Translations under genes and position numbers: made by a program
Assembly (NCBI GenBank): GCA_035499735.1
Contig: DATJYC010000031.1
Span: forward strand, 62,001-126,000
Direction of reading: 5' to 3'
From: VBDM01 sp035499735
GTDB taxonomy: Bacteria; Pseudomonadota; Gammaproteobacteria; Burkholderiales; SG8-39
DNA length: 64,000 nucleotides
Shown here: positions 50,505-58,710 of the stretch, one piece after another
How positions within the stretch are numbered: position 1 is the first letter of the stretch
Layout of the letters: each line of letters starts with the position of its first letter
Notes under the pieces: model-generated
The model's input: the letters and a program-made list of their open reading frames with translations, nothing else
Database searches by the model: none
What the model was told of the DNA's origin: nothing

Positions 50505-51596
50505 ATGGCGAAAACAACCCCGGTTGAAAAGAAGCTCGTCGGCGTGGCCGACACCGTGATCGCGGCCGCCGACCGCAGCCGCGACCCGGCGCTGTCGATC
50601 CCCGTGCGCAGCCTCGCCAACGTGAGCTTCAACGAGAAGCGCGGCATCATCGAGATGGGCAGGCGCAGGCAGGAGCGCACGCTCTTCAACGTCGGCATGG
50701 CGAAGAAATTCATGCAGACGGTGCTGGTGGCCGATGCGCTGGCCGAGCTGCAGCGCGCGAACCTGACGACGTCGCTGCGGGAGATCTACTACCGGACCAA
50801 GCACACCATGAAGGACTCGCACGAGAACACCTTCGACGCCCAGAACGAGTCCGACCCGCTGATCGAGGATCTCGAGGTCACGCTCGCCGCGCTGCGCGAG
50901 GAGCTCCACGTGCGCGCGGAGAACGCCGGCAGCATCGTCGGGCCGGTCGTGCTCACCGACGACGGCGACCGGGTGGATTGCGCGCGCCTCGGGAAGGGCG
51001 GCTACTCGGTGCCCTCGATCGTCGAGCCCGAATTCATCCAGATCAAACAATGCAGCGCGGACTTCGTCCTGCTCGTCGAGAAGGGCACCCAGTGGAACCG
51101 GCTTTCGGAGGACAAGTTCTGGCGCCGCTACAACTGCGTGCTGCTGACGGGCAACGGCCAGCCGCCGCGCGGCGTGCGGCGCCTGGCGCGGCGCCTCCAC
51201 GAGGAGCACGGGCTCCCCGTCTACGTCCTCGTCGACAACGACCCCTGGGGCTACTACATCTACTCGGTCGTCAAGCAGGGCTCGATCAACCTCGCGTTCG
51301 AGAGCGAGCGCATGGCCATCCCCAAGGCCAAGTTCATCGGCCTCTCGAGCGCCGACCCCGATGCCTACGGCCTGCCGCGCAACGTCGGCATCAAGCTCAA
51401 CGACAAGGACATCGCCCGCGCCAAGGAGCTGACCAAGTACCGCTGGTTCCAGAAGAAGGAATGGCAGGAAGAGATCAAGCGGATGCTCGCGAGCGGACTC
51501 AAGTACGAGCTTGATGCGCTCGCCAACAAGGACTTCCGCTACCTGACCAAGACCTATCTTCCGAGGAAGCTGAAGGAGAAGGACTGGCTGGACTGA
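50505..51596 (+). CDS. top6A: DNA topoisomerase VI subunit A (Spo11-like)
   Basis: 363-residue DNA-cleaving subunit, normal archaeal length. The winged-helix (5Y-CAP) domain carries the catalytic Tyr in LREIYYRTKH (Y95/Y96). The Toprim domain has Glu192 (LLVEKGTQW) and the Asp pair D244/D246 (YVLVDNDPWGYYIY), so both parts of the active site are intact. The C-terminus ends LPRKLKEKDWLD. Starts four bases after top6B, matching the archaeal B-A gene order. Codon use and GC look like the rest of the window, so any transfer was not recent. Confidence 0.95.
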   Translation: MAKTTPVEKKLVGVADTVIAAADRSRDPALSIPVRSLANVSFNEKRGIIEMGRRRQERTLFNVGMAKKFMQTVLVADALAELQRANLTTSLREIYYRTKHTMKDSHENTFDAQNESDPLIEDLEVTLAALREELHVRAENAGSIVGPVVLTDDGDRVDCARLGKGGYSVPSIVEPEFIQIKQCSADFVLLVEKGTQWNRLSEDKFWRRYNCVLLTGNGQPPRGVRRLARRLHEEHGLPVYVLVDNDPWGYYIYSVVKQGSINLAFESERMAIPKAKFIGLSSADPDAYGLPRNVGIKLNDKDIARAKELTKYRWFQKKEWQEEIKRMLASGLKYELDALANKDFRYLTKTYLPRKLKEKDWLD

Positions 51597-51812
51597 TGGT
51601 TCACCAGCAGACCCTCGAGTTCCGCACCCGCGGCTGCGGCACCCGAAAGCGCCGATCCCGAACTCAACGAGCTTCGTCTCCAAACCGGAGCTCACGCCGT
51701 CGATCTCGAATGCGCTAAACGCGCAATACTTCACAGCGCGGGTCGCGCCGGCCATGACAATGCGGAAACCGGGCCCGAGAATTCGCCCGGGAGGGTCGAT
51801 TCAGGAGTCCCT

Positions 51813-53441
51813 ATGAGCGATCGATTTGCCCGGACCGCCGTGCGATCCCTTCTGTTCCTGAGCCTCTCTGCCTGCCTCCTCGTCGGCTGCAGCTCGCCCG
51901 AGGTCAGCCGAGGCGCCGGCTCGATTCCCCCCGGCGCGCCCGACACGACTCCACCGACCGTCTCCTCGACAAGCCCTTCGAACGGTGCGACCGGCGTTTC
52001 TACCGGCACGGTAGTCCGCGTCACTTTCAGCGAGCCCATGAGCGCCGCCTCGATCAACGCCGCCACCTTCACGGTAAACGGGGTTTCGGGCAGCGTCAGC
52101 CTGAGCGGCGCAGTCGCGACCTTCTCGCCCTCGAGCGCGCTCGCGAGCTCCACCACTTTCACCGCCACGGTGCTCGGAGGCGCGCCCGGCGCGAAGGACG
52201 CGGCCGGCAATCCGCTCGCCGCGGACTTCAGCTGGACGTTCACTACGGGCGCACCGCTCGCCTGCGCGAGCGCGACGGTGCACTGCGTGGACGTCAATCC
52301 CGGCCCCAGCCAGGAATTCACCACCATCCAGGCAGCGGTGAACGCCGCCCAGGCCGGCGACACGGTCCTCGTGCTTGACGGCACCTACTCGGGCTTCGTC
52401 GTCTCCCGAAGCGGCACCCAGAACGGCCCGATCACGGTCAAGGCCGCGGGCAACTCGGCCGTCATCAATCAGGTCAATAGCGTCGGCGAGGGCATCCGCG
52501 TGAGCAATGCGAGTTTCGTCACGATCGAAGGCTTCACTCTGACCGGCCTGCCGGCCTACGGCCTCACGGCGCGCGACGCGACCCCGGCCACACCCATGCA
52601 CGGGGTCACCTTCCGCAACAACACCGTCACCAGCTCGGGCTCGACTAACATCTACGCCTCGGAGGTCGCCGATTCGCTGATCGAGGGGAACTCGACGTCG
52701 AACGCGGGGGAGCACGGGATCTACCTCGCCAACGGCGGCTCGGACAACACCGTCCTGCGCGGCAATCACTGCTTCAACAACGCCGTGAACGGCATCCACC
52801 TGAACGGCGACGCGAGCATCGGCCCGGGCGGCGACGGACTGCACAAGGGCATCACCATCGAGAAGAACATCATTCACGACAACGCGGCCAACGGCCTGGA
52901 CCTCGACGGCATTCAGGATTCGGTGATCCAGAACAATCTGATCTACGGCAATGGCAATCACGCGGCGCGGGCGTTCCAGATCGACGCTTCGGCCGGGCCG
53001 AAGAACCTCGCCTTCGTCAACAACACCTTCGTGCAGGGCAACGGCAACGCCGTGCTCAAGCTTACGCAGGACCTCGGCGGCCACAGCTTCTTCAACAACA
53101 TCCTCGTGAACGACGCGAGCGGCACGAGCCTCGTAGTGGCGAACTTGAGCTTCCAGAGCAACCATAACGTCGTCAGGGGCGGGTTTTCGCTCGACGGCGA
53201 ATCGAGCGTCATCAGCCTCCCGCAGTGGCAGGCCGCCGGCCACGACGCCAATTCGCTCGCCTCCACCTCGGCCGCGCTGTTCAACAACCCGGGCTCTGAT
53301 TTCACGCTGAAGAGCGGCGGGCCTGCGGCGAACGCCGGCCTCGCCTCGTTCAACAGCGTCTCGGCTCCGGCGGACGACCTCCTCGGCGTCGCGCGTCCGC
53401 AAGGGAGCGGATACGACGTCGGCGCCTACGAATCCTTCTAG
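51813..53441 (+). CDS. Big_5 plus right-handed beta-helix lipoprotein
   Basis: 542-residue lipoprotein (lipobox LLVGC, about Cys26). A Big_5/Ig-like domain (about 48-150; TPPTVSSTSPSNGATGVST and VTFSEPMSAASINAATFTV) precedes a parallel beta-helix (about 160-510). The helix has NosD/pectate-lyase-like coils (FTTIQAAVNAAQAGDTVLV, IEGNSTSNAGEHGIYLANGG, ILRGNHCFNNAVNGIHLNG-like turns). The end reads RPQGSGYDVGAYESF, typical of the choice-of-anchor beta-helix family. A polysaccharide-related surface protein is likely; no catalytic residues are assigned. Confidence 0.85.
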   Translation: MSDRFARTAVRSLLFLSLSACLLVGCSSPEVSRGAGSIPPGAPDTTPPTVSSTSPSNGATGVSTGTVVRVTFSEPMSAASINAATFTVNGVSGSVSLSGAVATFSPSSALASSTTFTATVLGGAPGAKDAAGNPLAADFSWTFTTGAPLACASATVHCVDVNPGPSQEFTTIQAAVNAAQAGDTVLVLDGTYSGFVVSRSGTQNGPITVKAAGNSAVINQVNSVGEGIRVSNASFVTIEGFTLTGLPAYGLTARDATPATPMHGVTFRNNTVTSSGSTNIYASEVADSLIEGNSTSNAGEHGIYLANGGSDNTVLRGNHCFNNAVNGIHLNGDASIGPGGDGLHKGITIEKNIIHDNAANGLDLDGIQDSVIQNNLIYGNGNHAARAFQIDASAGPKNLAFVNNTFVQGNGNAVLKLTQDLGGHSFFNNILVNDASGTSLVVANLSFQSNHNVVRGGFSLDGESSVISLPQWQAAGHDANSLASTSAALFNNPGSDFTLKSGGPAANAGLASFNSVSAPADDLLGVARPQGSGYDVGAYESF

Positions 53442-53545
53442 TGCTTGCCTCGTCACCCCCGCGGCGCGAGGGCCGAGGCCACAGCAGCGCACGAATGCAC
53501 CGCAGGAAACCTCGCTAGCCCTCATACGCAGCGCCCGGACCTTCC

Positions 53546-54367
53546 TTGAGCACCATCCGCCTCGCCGACATGACCGTCAACCGTCTCGGCTTCGGCGCTA
53601 TGCGGGTGATCGACAACGAGGACATCTGGGGCGAGCCGAGCGACCGCGAGCACGCGATCGCTGTGCTGCGGCGGGCCGCGGAGCTCGGCGTCGGCCTCTT
53701 CGACACCGCCGAGAGCTACGGGCCGCACACGGACGAGTCGCTGATCGCCGAGGCGCTGTATCCGTATCCAAAGGGCCTGGTCGTCGCGACCAAGTGCGGC
53801 CTGTCGCGGCCGAGGCCCTCGCGCTGGGACGCCGACTGCCGGCCGGTGAAGCTGAGGAAGGACCTCGAGGGAAGCCTGAAGCGGCTCAGGCTCGAGCGGA
53901 TCGACCTCTATCAGCTGCACACGGTGGATCCGAAGGTGCCGCTCGAGGTCTCGGTGGGTACGCTCGCCGACATGCGGCGCGAGGGCAAGGTACGCCACGT
54001 CGGGCTGTCCAACGTCACGGTCAAACAGATCGAGGCGGCGCGGAAGATAGTGCCGATCGTTTCGGTGCAAAACCGCTACAGCTTCGCCGACCGCGGCTCC
54101 GAGAGCGTGCTCCTGCATTGGGAGAAGCACGGCATCGCTTTCCTGCCTTGGTATCCGCTGGGCGACGGCTCCGCTTTGAGGCTCTCCAAGGTAAGGAAGG
54201 TCGCGGCGAAGCTGGGAGCCACACCGGCGCAGGTCGCGATCGCCTGGCTGCTCAAGAAATCGCCCGTCATGCTGCCGATCCCTGGGACGGGCAATCTTGA
54301 GCATCTCGAGGAGAACGTGGCGGCGGCGAAGCTCGATCTCGGCGACGAGGATTCCCGCGCGCTTTGA
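53546..54367 (+). CDS. aldo/keto reductase
   Basis: 273-residue NADPH-dependent aldo/keto reductase. Tetrad Asp53, Tyr58 (LFDTAESYGPH), Lys83 (VATKCG) and His125 (YQLHTVDPK) is intact. The cofactor end shows WLLKKSPVMLPIPGTGNLEHLEENV. The start is taken at a TTG (53546, MSTIRLADMTVNRLGFG) because this N-terminal strand pair is conserved; an ATG at 53570 is the alternative. Nearest relatives by eye are the YajO/oxidoreductase type. Upstream of, but not clearly joined to, the second TRAP operon. Confidence 0.87.
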   Translation: MSTIRLADMTVNRLGFGAMRVIDNEDIWGEPSDREHAIAVLRRAAELGVGLFDTAESYGPHTDESLIAEALYPYPKGLVVATKCGLSRPRPSRWDADCRPVKLRKDLEGSLKRLRLERIDLYQLHTVDPKVPLEVSVGTLADMRREGKVRHVGLSNVTVKQIEAARKIVPIVSVQNRYSFADRGSESVLLHWEKHGIAFLPWYPLGDGSALRLSKVRKVAAKLGATPAQVAIAWLLKKSPVMLPIPGTGNLEHLEENVAAAKLDLGDEDSRAL

Positions 54368-54411
54368 CGGCGCTCCCTACCACTAAACCCGCTGCGAACG
54401 CCCCCGCTCAG

Positions 54412-54480
54412 GAAGGGCTCCGTGACGAAGACGTCCACGGTCATCGGCCGGTAGCGGTCGCTGTGGAAGCTCAGCACCAC
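54412..54480 (-). pseudogene. possible short coding remnant
   Basis: In the 224-bp gap before the second TRAP operon, the minus strand encodes SFHSDRYRPMTVDVFVTEPF, which reads like a conserved block of a larger protein (it reminds me of small nucleotidyltransferase-type proteins). Beyond it the reading frame only shadows the aldo/keto reductase gene. A degraded fragment is possible; chance is not excluded. Confidence 0.25.
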
Positions 54481-54591
54481 CCGCGCTTGACCGTGGCCAG
54501 GCGTTGGGATAGCTTGCCTGCGGATTCAGCCGAAAGAAGGTCCGGGGCCATCGGCATCCGGCCCGTCGACCGCAGTGGAAAGGAGGAGGGT

Positions 54592-55722
54592 ATGGACCGC
54601 AATCGGATGCACCGATACGGCGTGGGGGCCGTTGCCGCGATTCTCGCGGCCCCGCTTCTCCACGTCATTCAACCCGCGCACGCCCAGGACAAGCCGCAAA
54701 AAGTCGTGCTGCGCTTCGCCGCCGACTTCACGCCGCCGCCGCACCCGGCCGGCATGGCGCTGGCGTACTTCGGCGAGCGGCTGCCGCAGGTGATTCCCGG
54801 CAGCGAGGCGCGGCTCTACTACGCCGGTGCGCTCTACACCATTCCGGAGGCTTTCGAGGCAATGCGCCAGGGCAATCTGGAGATGGCGTGGATGCAGATG
54901 GGCAAGGCGGCGCCTGTCGACCCGTGGATGATGACGGTGGTCGGGCCAGGCGTGATGACCACGGTCGGCGCGGTCGATTCGATCGAGAAGACCAAGACCT
55001 ACCACATGCTCGTCGACCGGCTCGCGAAGAACCAGGGGATCAAGGTCTTCGGCACCGGTCAGATGAGCTTCGGCATGGGCGTCGGCGGCAAGAAGCGATA
55101 TCTCACGCCCGCCGACTTCACCGGCCGCAAAGTGCGCAGCATGGGCCCGGTCGAGAACGCCTCGCTCGCGTCGTGGAAGGCGAACCCGGTGGTGATGGCC
55201 TTCGGCGAGGTCCCGACGGCGCTGGAATCGGGTGTGATCGACGGGCTGATGACCAGCATCGGCGGCTGGCTCTCCGTGCGCGAGCAGGCGCCGTACTACA
55301 CGACCGGCGGCGCCGGCGTCTTCACCGGCGACTACTACATGGTGAGCGCGAGCCGGCGCTGGTGGGACAAGCTGACGCCCGCGACCCAGAAGGCGCTCGA
55401 AGGCCTCATCGCCGAAACCATCAAGACGCAGAAGGAATACAACTGGTGCGTCGACCGGCTGACCTACGAGAAGTACGGCACCAAGGATCCGTCCAAGCCG
55501 GGCGTCTACTGGATGACGCCGAGCGAGGTCCAGGCGATGACGGGCGCGGTGGGCGACAACTCGGCGCAGTACGTGAAGACCAAGCTGCCGCCGGAGGCGA
55601 GGCCTTGGGTCGACACCTTCGCCAAGGAAGGCCGCGAGCTGTCGAAGGAGAACCCGGCCGGCTCGTCCTGGATCGAGAAGCTCGACTGCTCGAAGTACGC
55701 TTCGAAGATTCACATCAAGTAG
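54592..55722 (+). CDS. TRAP transporter substrate-binding protein (DctP type, 2)
   Basis: 376-residue periplasmic binding protein: signal peptide ending PAHAQ, then KVVLRFAADFTPPPHP, GRKVRSMGPVENASLASW and VVMAFGEVPTALESGVIDG. The conserved Arg in GRKVRS is the ligand-carboxylate contact of the family. ATG at 54592 after AAAGGAGGAGGG. Leads a DctPQM operon joined to a mandelate-racemase-like gene, so its ligand is probably an acid sugar or 2-hydroxy acid processed by that enzyme. Confidence 0.9.
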   Translation: MDRNRMHRYGVGAVAAILAAPLLHVIQPAHAQDKPQKVVLRFAADFTPPPHPAGMALAYFGERLPQVIPGSEARLYYAGALYTIPEAFEAMRQGNLEMAWMQMGKAAPVDPWMMTVVGPGVMTTVGAVDSIEKTKTYHMLVDRLAKNQGIKVFGTGQMSFGMGVGGKKRYLTPADFTGRKVRSMGPVENASLASWKANPVVMAFGEVPTALESGVIDGLMTSIGGWLSVREQAPYYTTGGAGVFTGDYYMVSASRRWWDKLTPATQKALEGLIAETIKTQKEYNWCVDRLTYEKYGTKDPSKPGVYWMTPSEVQAMTGAVGDNSAQYVKTKLPPEARPWVDTFAKEGRELSKENPAGSSWIEKLDCSKYASKIHIK

Positions 55723-55749
55723 GCGCGCCGCCTCCCGACCCCGGAGCGC

Positions 55750-56301
55750 GTGGAAAGAGCTTACGCACTGTGGCGCGCATTCCAGGACCGGATCCTGGAG
55801 CGCGCCACGGCAATAGTATTCCTCGGCTGCACGCTGCTCGCGCTGCTCGAGGTCGTGCGGCGCTACCTGCTCGGCCTGTCCTTCGAGTGGCAGCAGGACG
55901 CGGTCACCCTTTTCATTCTTAGCGCCGTCTTCCTCTATTTCGGCGTCTCGCAGCGGCGCGGCGCGCATCTCAACGTCAACCTCCTGACGGGAGTGCTCGA
56001 GGAGCTGGGGCCGCGGGCGGCGCGCGCGGCCGAGATCATCAGGCTGCTCGCCGAGATCTTCTCGTTCGTATTCCTGGTCGCGATCGTCTGGTGGGGAGTG
56101 CCCGACATCAAGGACAGCGTGACCTACGGCAGCCGCAGCGAGAGCCTCGCCTTCCCGATGTGGCCGTTCCTGATGGCGCTGCTCGTCGGCTTCGCCCTCA
56201 TGGCGGTATCGCTGTTCTTCCAGATCTACCGGAGCGTACAGAAGCTGCGCGGCCGGACGGTGCTCGCGGAGCCTTTCGGGGAGGGGGCGCCGCCGCACTG
56301 A
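55750..56301 (+). CDS. TRAP transporter small permease (DctQ, 2)
   Basis: 183-residue membrane protein with four helices (about 18-38, 50-70, 92-115, 135-157) and the DctQ-type RRYLLGLSFEWQQDAVTLFILSAVFLYFGVSQRRGAHLNV region split over helix 2. GTG start at 55750 with a modest CCGGAG ribosome site. Twenty-seven bases after dctP and 34 before dctM. Confidence 0.87.
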   Translation: MERAYALWRAFQDRILERATAIVFLGCTLLALLEVVRRYLLGLSFEWQQDAVTLFILSAVFLYFGVSQRRGAHLNVNLLTGVLEELGPRAARAAEIIRLLAEIFSFVFLVAIVWWGVPDIKDSVTYGSRSESLAFPMWPFLMALLVGFALMAVSLFFQIYRSVQKLRGRTVLAEPFGEGAPPH

Positions 56302-56335
56302 TTCCTTGCAAGGCGCACTAACGGGAGGGCCTCGG

Positions 56336-57619
56336 ATGTGGATCGTCGGGATTGTGGTGCTGCTGCTGCTCGTGCTGAGCGTGCCGATCGGGCTCGCGCT
56401 CAGCGGTTCGGCCGCGGCCTACATCCTGGTCGACCCCCTGCTCGAGCCCGAGGTCATATTCCGGGCCTTCTTCAATTTCATCAACCGCTACTCGCTGATG
56501 GCGATCCCGCTCTTCATCTTTGCCGGATACCTCATGGAGCGCACCGGCCTGATCGCGCTGCTGTTCCGCTTCGCCGACGCGCTGGTCGGCTGGCTGCCCG
56601 GCGGCTTCGGCATCGCCACCGTGATCGCCTGCGTGCTCTTCGCCGCGATTTCGGGCTCGAGCGTCGCCATGGCGGCGGCGATGAGCGTGATCGCGATCCC
56701 CGAGATGCTGAAGCGCGGCTATCCGCCGTGGGTGGCGGCGGGCCTCGTCGCCACCAGCGGCGGCATCGCGATCCTGATTCCGCCGAGCATCCCGCTGATC
56801 CTCTACGGCATCGTCACCGAGACCTCGGTGGTGCGGCTGTTCTTCGCCGGCGTCGTTCCTGGCCTGCTGCTCGCGCTCGCCAACATCGCCACGATCGTCG
56901 TCCTGTCTTGGCGGCTGAAGCTCGCGCGCGGGGTATTCGACCGGCGCAGGATCTGGCCCGCGACGCTCGCCGCGCTGCCCGGGTTCGGCCTGCCCGTTCT
57001 CATTCTCGGCGGGCTCTACGGCGGGCTGTTCACGCCTACCGAGGCCGCCGCGGTTGCATGCGGTTATGCGATGGTCTACGGGATCATCACCCGGCGGCGC
57101 GCCTTTCTGCGCGAGCTGCTGCCGGTCACCTGCCGCTCGCTCAGCCTGTCCTCCGTGATCCTGTTCCTGGTCGGCAGCGTCGGCGTGTTCCAGTTCCTCG
57201 CCGCCAACCTGTACTGGCCGCAGACCATCACCAAGGCCATCACCTCACTGGGGCTGACGCCGCTCGGATTCATCTTCGCGTTCATCGGGGTGGAGATGAT
57301 CCTGGGCTGCTTCGTAGACGGTGTCGCGATGATCCTGCTGACGGTGCCGGTCGTGTTCCCGGTCGCCTATGCGCTCAAGATCGACCCGATCCACCTCGCC
57401 ATCATATTGACGCTCACCGTCGAGATGAGCCTGGTCACGCCGCCCGTCGGCCTGAACCTCTTCGCGGTAAGCGGCACCTCCAAGATCCCGGTGTCCGAAG
57501 TCGTGAAAGGCTCCGTCCCGTTCTTCCTCACGGACGCGATCGTGCTGCTGCTGGCGACGTTCTTTCCCGCGCTGTCGGTCTGGCTGCCGAACCTGCTCGT
57601 CACCAACGTGTTCAAGTGA
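56336..57619 (+). CDS. TRAP transporter large permease (DctM, 2)
   Basis: 427-residue Na+-coupled permease with about 12 helices: AIPLFIFAGYLMERTG, ISGSSVAMAAAMSVIAIPEML, ILIPPSIPLILYGIVTETS, LYGGLFTPTEAAAVACGYA and MSLVTPPVGLNLFAVSG. ATG at 56336 after GGGAGGG. Its stop overlaps the GTG start of the enolase-superfamily gene, which ties transport to that enzyme. Confidence 0.92.
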   Translation: MWIVGIVVLLLLVLSVPIGLALSGSAAAYILVDPLLEPEVIFRAFFNFINRYSLMAIPLFIFAGYLMERTGLIALLFRFADALVGWLPGGFGIATVIACVLFAAISGSSVAMAAAMSVIAIPEMLKRGYPPWVAAGLVATSGGIAILIPPSIPLILYGIVTETSVVRLFFAGVVPGLLLALANIATIVVLSWRLKLARGVFDRRRIWPATLAALPGFGLPVLILGGLYGGLFTPTEAAAVACGYAMVYGIITRRRAFLRELLPVTCRSLSLSSVILFLVGSVGVFQFLAANLYWPQTITKAITSLGLTPLGFIFAFIGVEMILGCFVDGVAMILLTVPVVFPVAYALKIDPIHLAIILTLTVEMSLVTPPVGLNLFAVSGTSKIPVSEVVKGSVPFFLTDAIVLLLATFFPALSVWLPNLLVTNVFK

Positions 57620-58710
57620 GCGGGCCGCGGCTGAGCTTGCGCGCTATCAGCGCACGGGGCGTGAACGTGCCGATGAAGCTGCCCCTGGGCACGAGCGCCG
57701 GGACGCTGCGCTCGGCCGCCCTCCTCCTCGTCGACGTCGAGACCGAGGAAGGCGTCGCCGGGCACAGCTACCTCTTCTGCTACCTCCCGGCAGCCGCCCC
57801 GGCGATCAGTGCGATGCTCGGCGAGATCGAGCGCACCGTGAAAGGCGACCTCGTCGAGCCAGCCGAGCTGTGGGCGAAGCTCGCGCGCCGCTTCAAGCTG
57901 ATCGGCGTGCAGGGCATCGTGCGTATGGCGATGTCCGGGTTCGACTGCGCCTGCTGGGACGCGCTCGCGGTCGCGGCGGGCGTTCCGCTCGCGACGCTGC
58001 TCGGCGGCGCACCGCGCCGCGTCCGTGCGTACAACAGCAACGGCCTGGGACTCATGCCTCTGGAAGCGCTGGCGGAAGAGGCCGAGACGCTACTCGAAGG
58101 GGGCTTTCGCGCGGTGAAGCTGCGCCTCGGCTACCCGACGCTTGCCGCCGACCTCGCGGCGGTACGCGCGGTGAGGAAACGCCTTCCCGATTCCGTGGAG
58201 CTGATGGTCGACTATAACCAGGCGCTCTCCGCCGACGAAGCTTTCGCGCGCGGCCGAGCGCTCGACTCCGAAGGCGTCGCCTGGATCGAGGAGCCGATCC
58301 GCCACGACGATTTCCGCAACTGCGCCGAGCTTGCCGAAACCCTGGCGACACCGATCCAGATCGGCGAAAACTTCTCGCTGCCCGAGCAGATGGAGGAGGC
58401 GATTGCGGCGAAAGCCTGCGACTTCGTCATGCCCGACCTGGAGAGAATCGGTGGGGTGAGCGGCTGGCTGCGCGCGGCGGCGATCGCGCAGCAGAACAGG
58501 AAGCCGATGTCCTCGCACCTCTTTCCCGAAACGAGCGCGCACCTGCTCGCAGTGACGCCGACCTGCCACTACCTCGAGTATGTGGACTGGGCGAACGCGA
58601 TCCTCGAGGAGCCGCTGGAGATCGTCGGCGGAGAGGCGGTGATACGGGACCGCCCCGGAAGCGGGCTCGCCTGGAACGAGGACGCGGTGAAGCGCTACGA
58701 GATGGCCTGA
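57616..58710 (+). CDS. mandelate racemase/muconate lactonizing enzyme family protein
   Basis: 364-residue enolase-superfamily enzyme. Every catalytic position of P. putida mandelate racemase is found shifted by four: Lys168, metal ligands Asp199 (MVDYNQ), Glu225 (WIEEPI), Glu251 (IGENF), the Asp274 (VMPDLERIGG)/His301 (SSHLFPE) dyad and Glu321. The exception is that the second Lys of KxK is Arg170 (AVKLRLG). So it likely abstracts an alpha proton but is not a simple racemase; an acid-sugar or hydroxyacid dehydratase is plausible. GTG start overlapping dctM. Its 3' end overlaps typA by 16 bases. Confidence 0.88.
   Translation: MSGPRLSLRAISARGVNVPMKLPLGTSAGTLRSAALLLVDVETEEGVAGHSYLFCYLPAAAPAISAMLGEIERTVKGDLVEPAELWAKLARRFKLIGVQGIVRMAMSGFDCACWDALAVAAGVPLATLLGGAPRRVRAYNSNGLGLMPLEALAEEAETLLEGGFRAVKLRLGYPTLAADLAAVRAVRKRLPDSVELMVDYNQALSADEAFARGRALDSEGVAWIEEPIRHDDFRNCAELAETLATPIQIGENFSLPEQMEEAIAAKACDFVMPDLERIGGVSGWLRAAAIAQQNRKPMSSHLFPETSAHLLAVTPTCHYLEYVDWANAILEEPLEIVGGEAVIRDRPGSGLAWNEDAVKRYEMA

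Noticed and set aside
51597..51812. Possible extra gene between top6A and the beta-helix lipoprotein
   Set aside because: All frames are short or shadows with no start, ribosome site or recognisable motif; treated as plain intergenic sequence of 216 bp.
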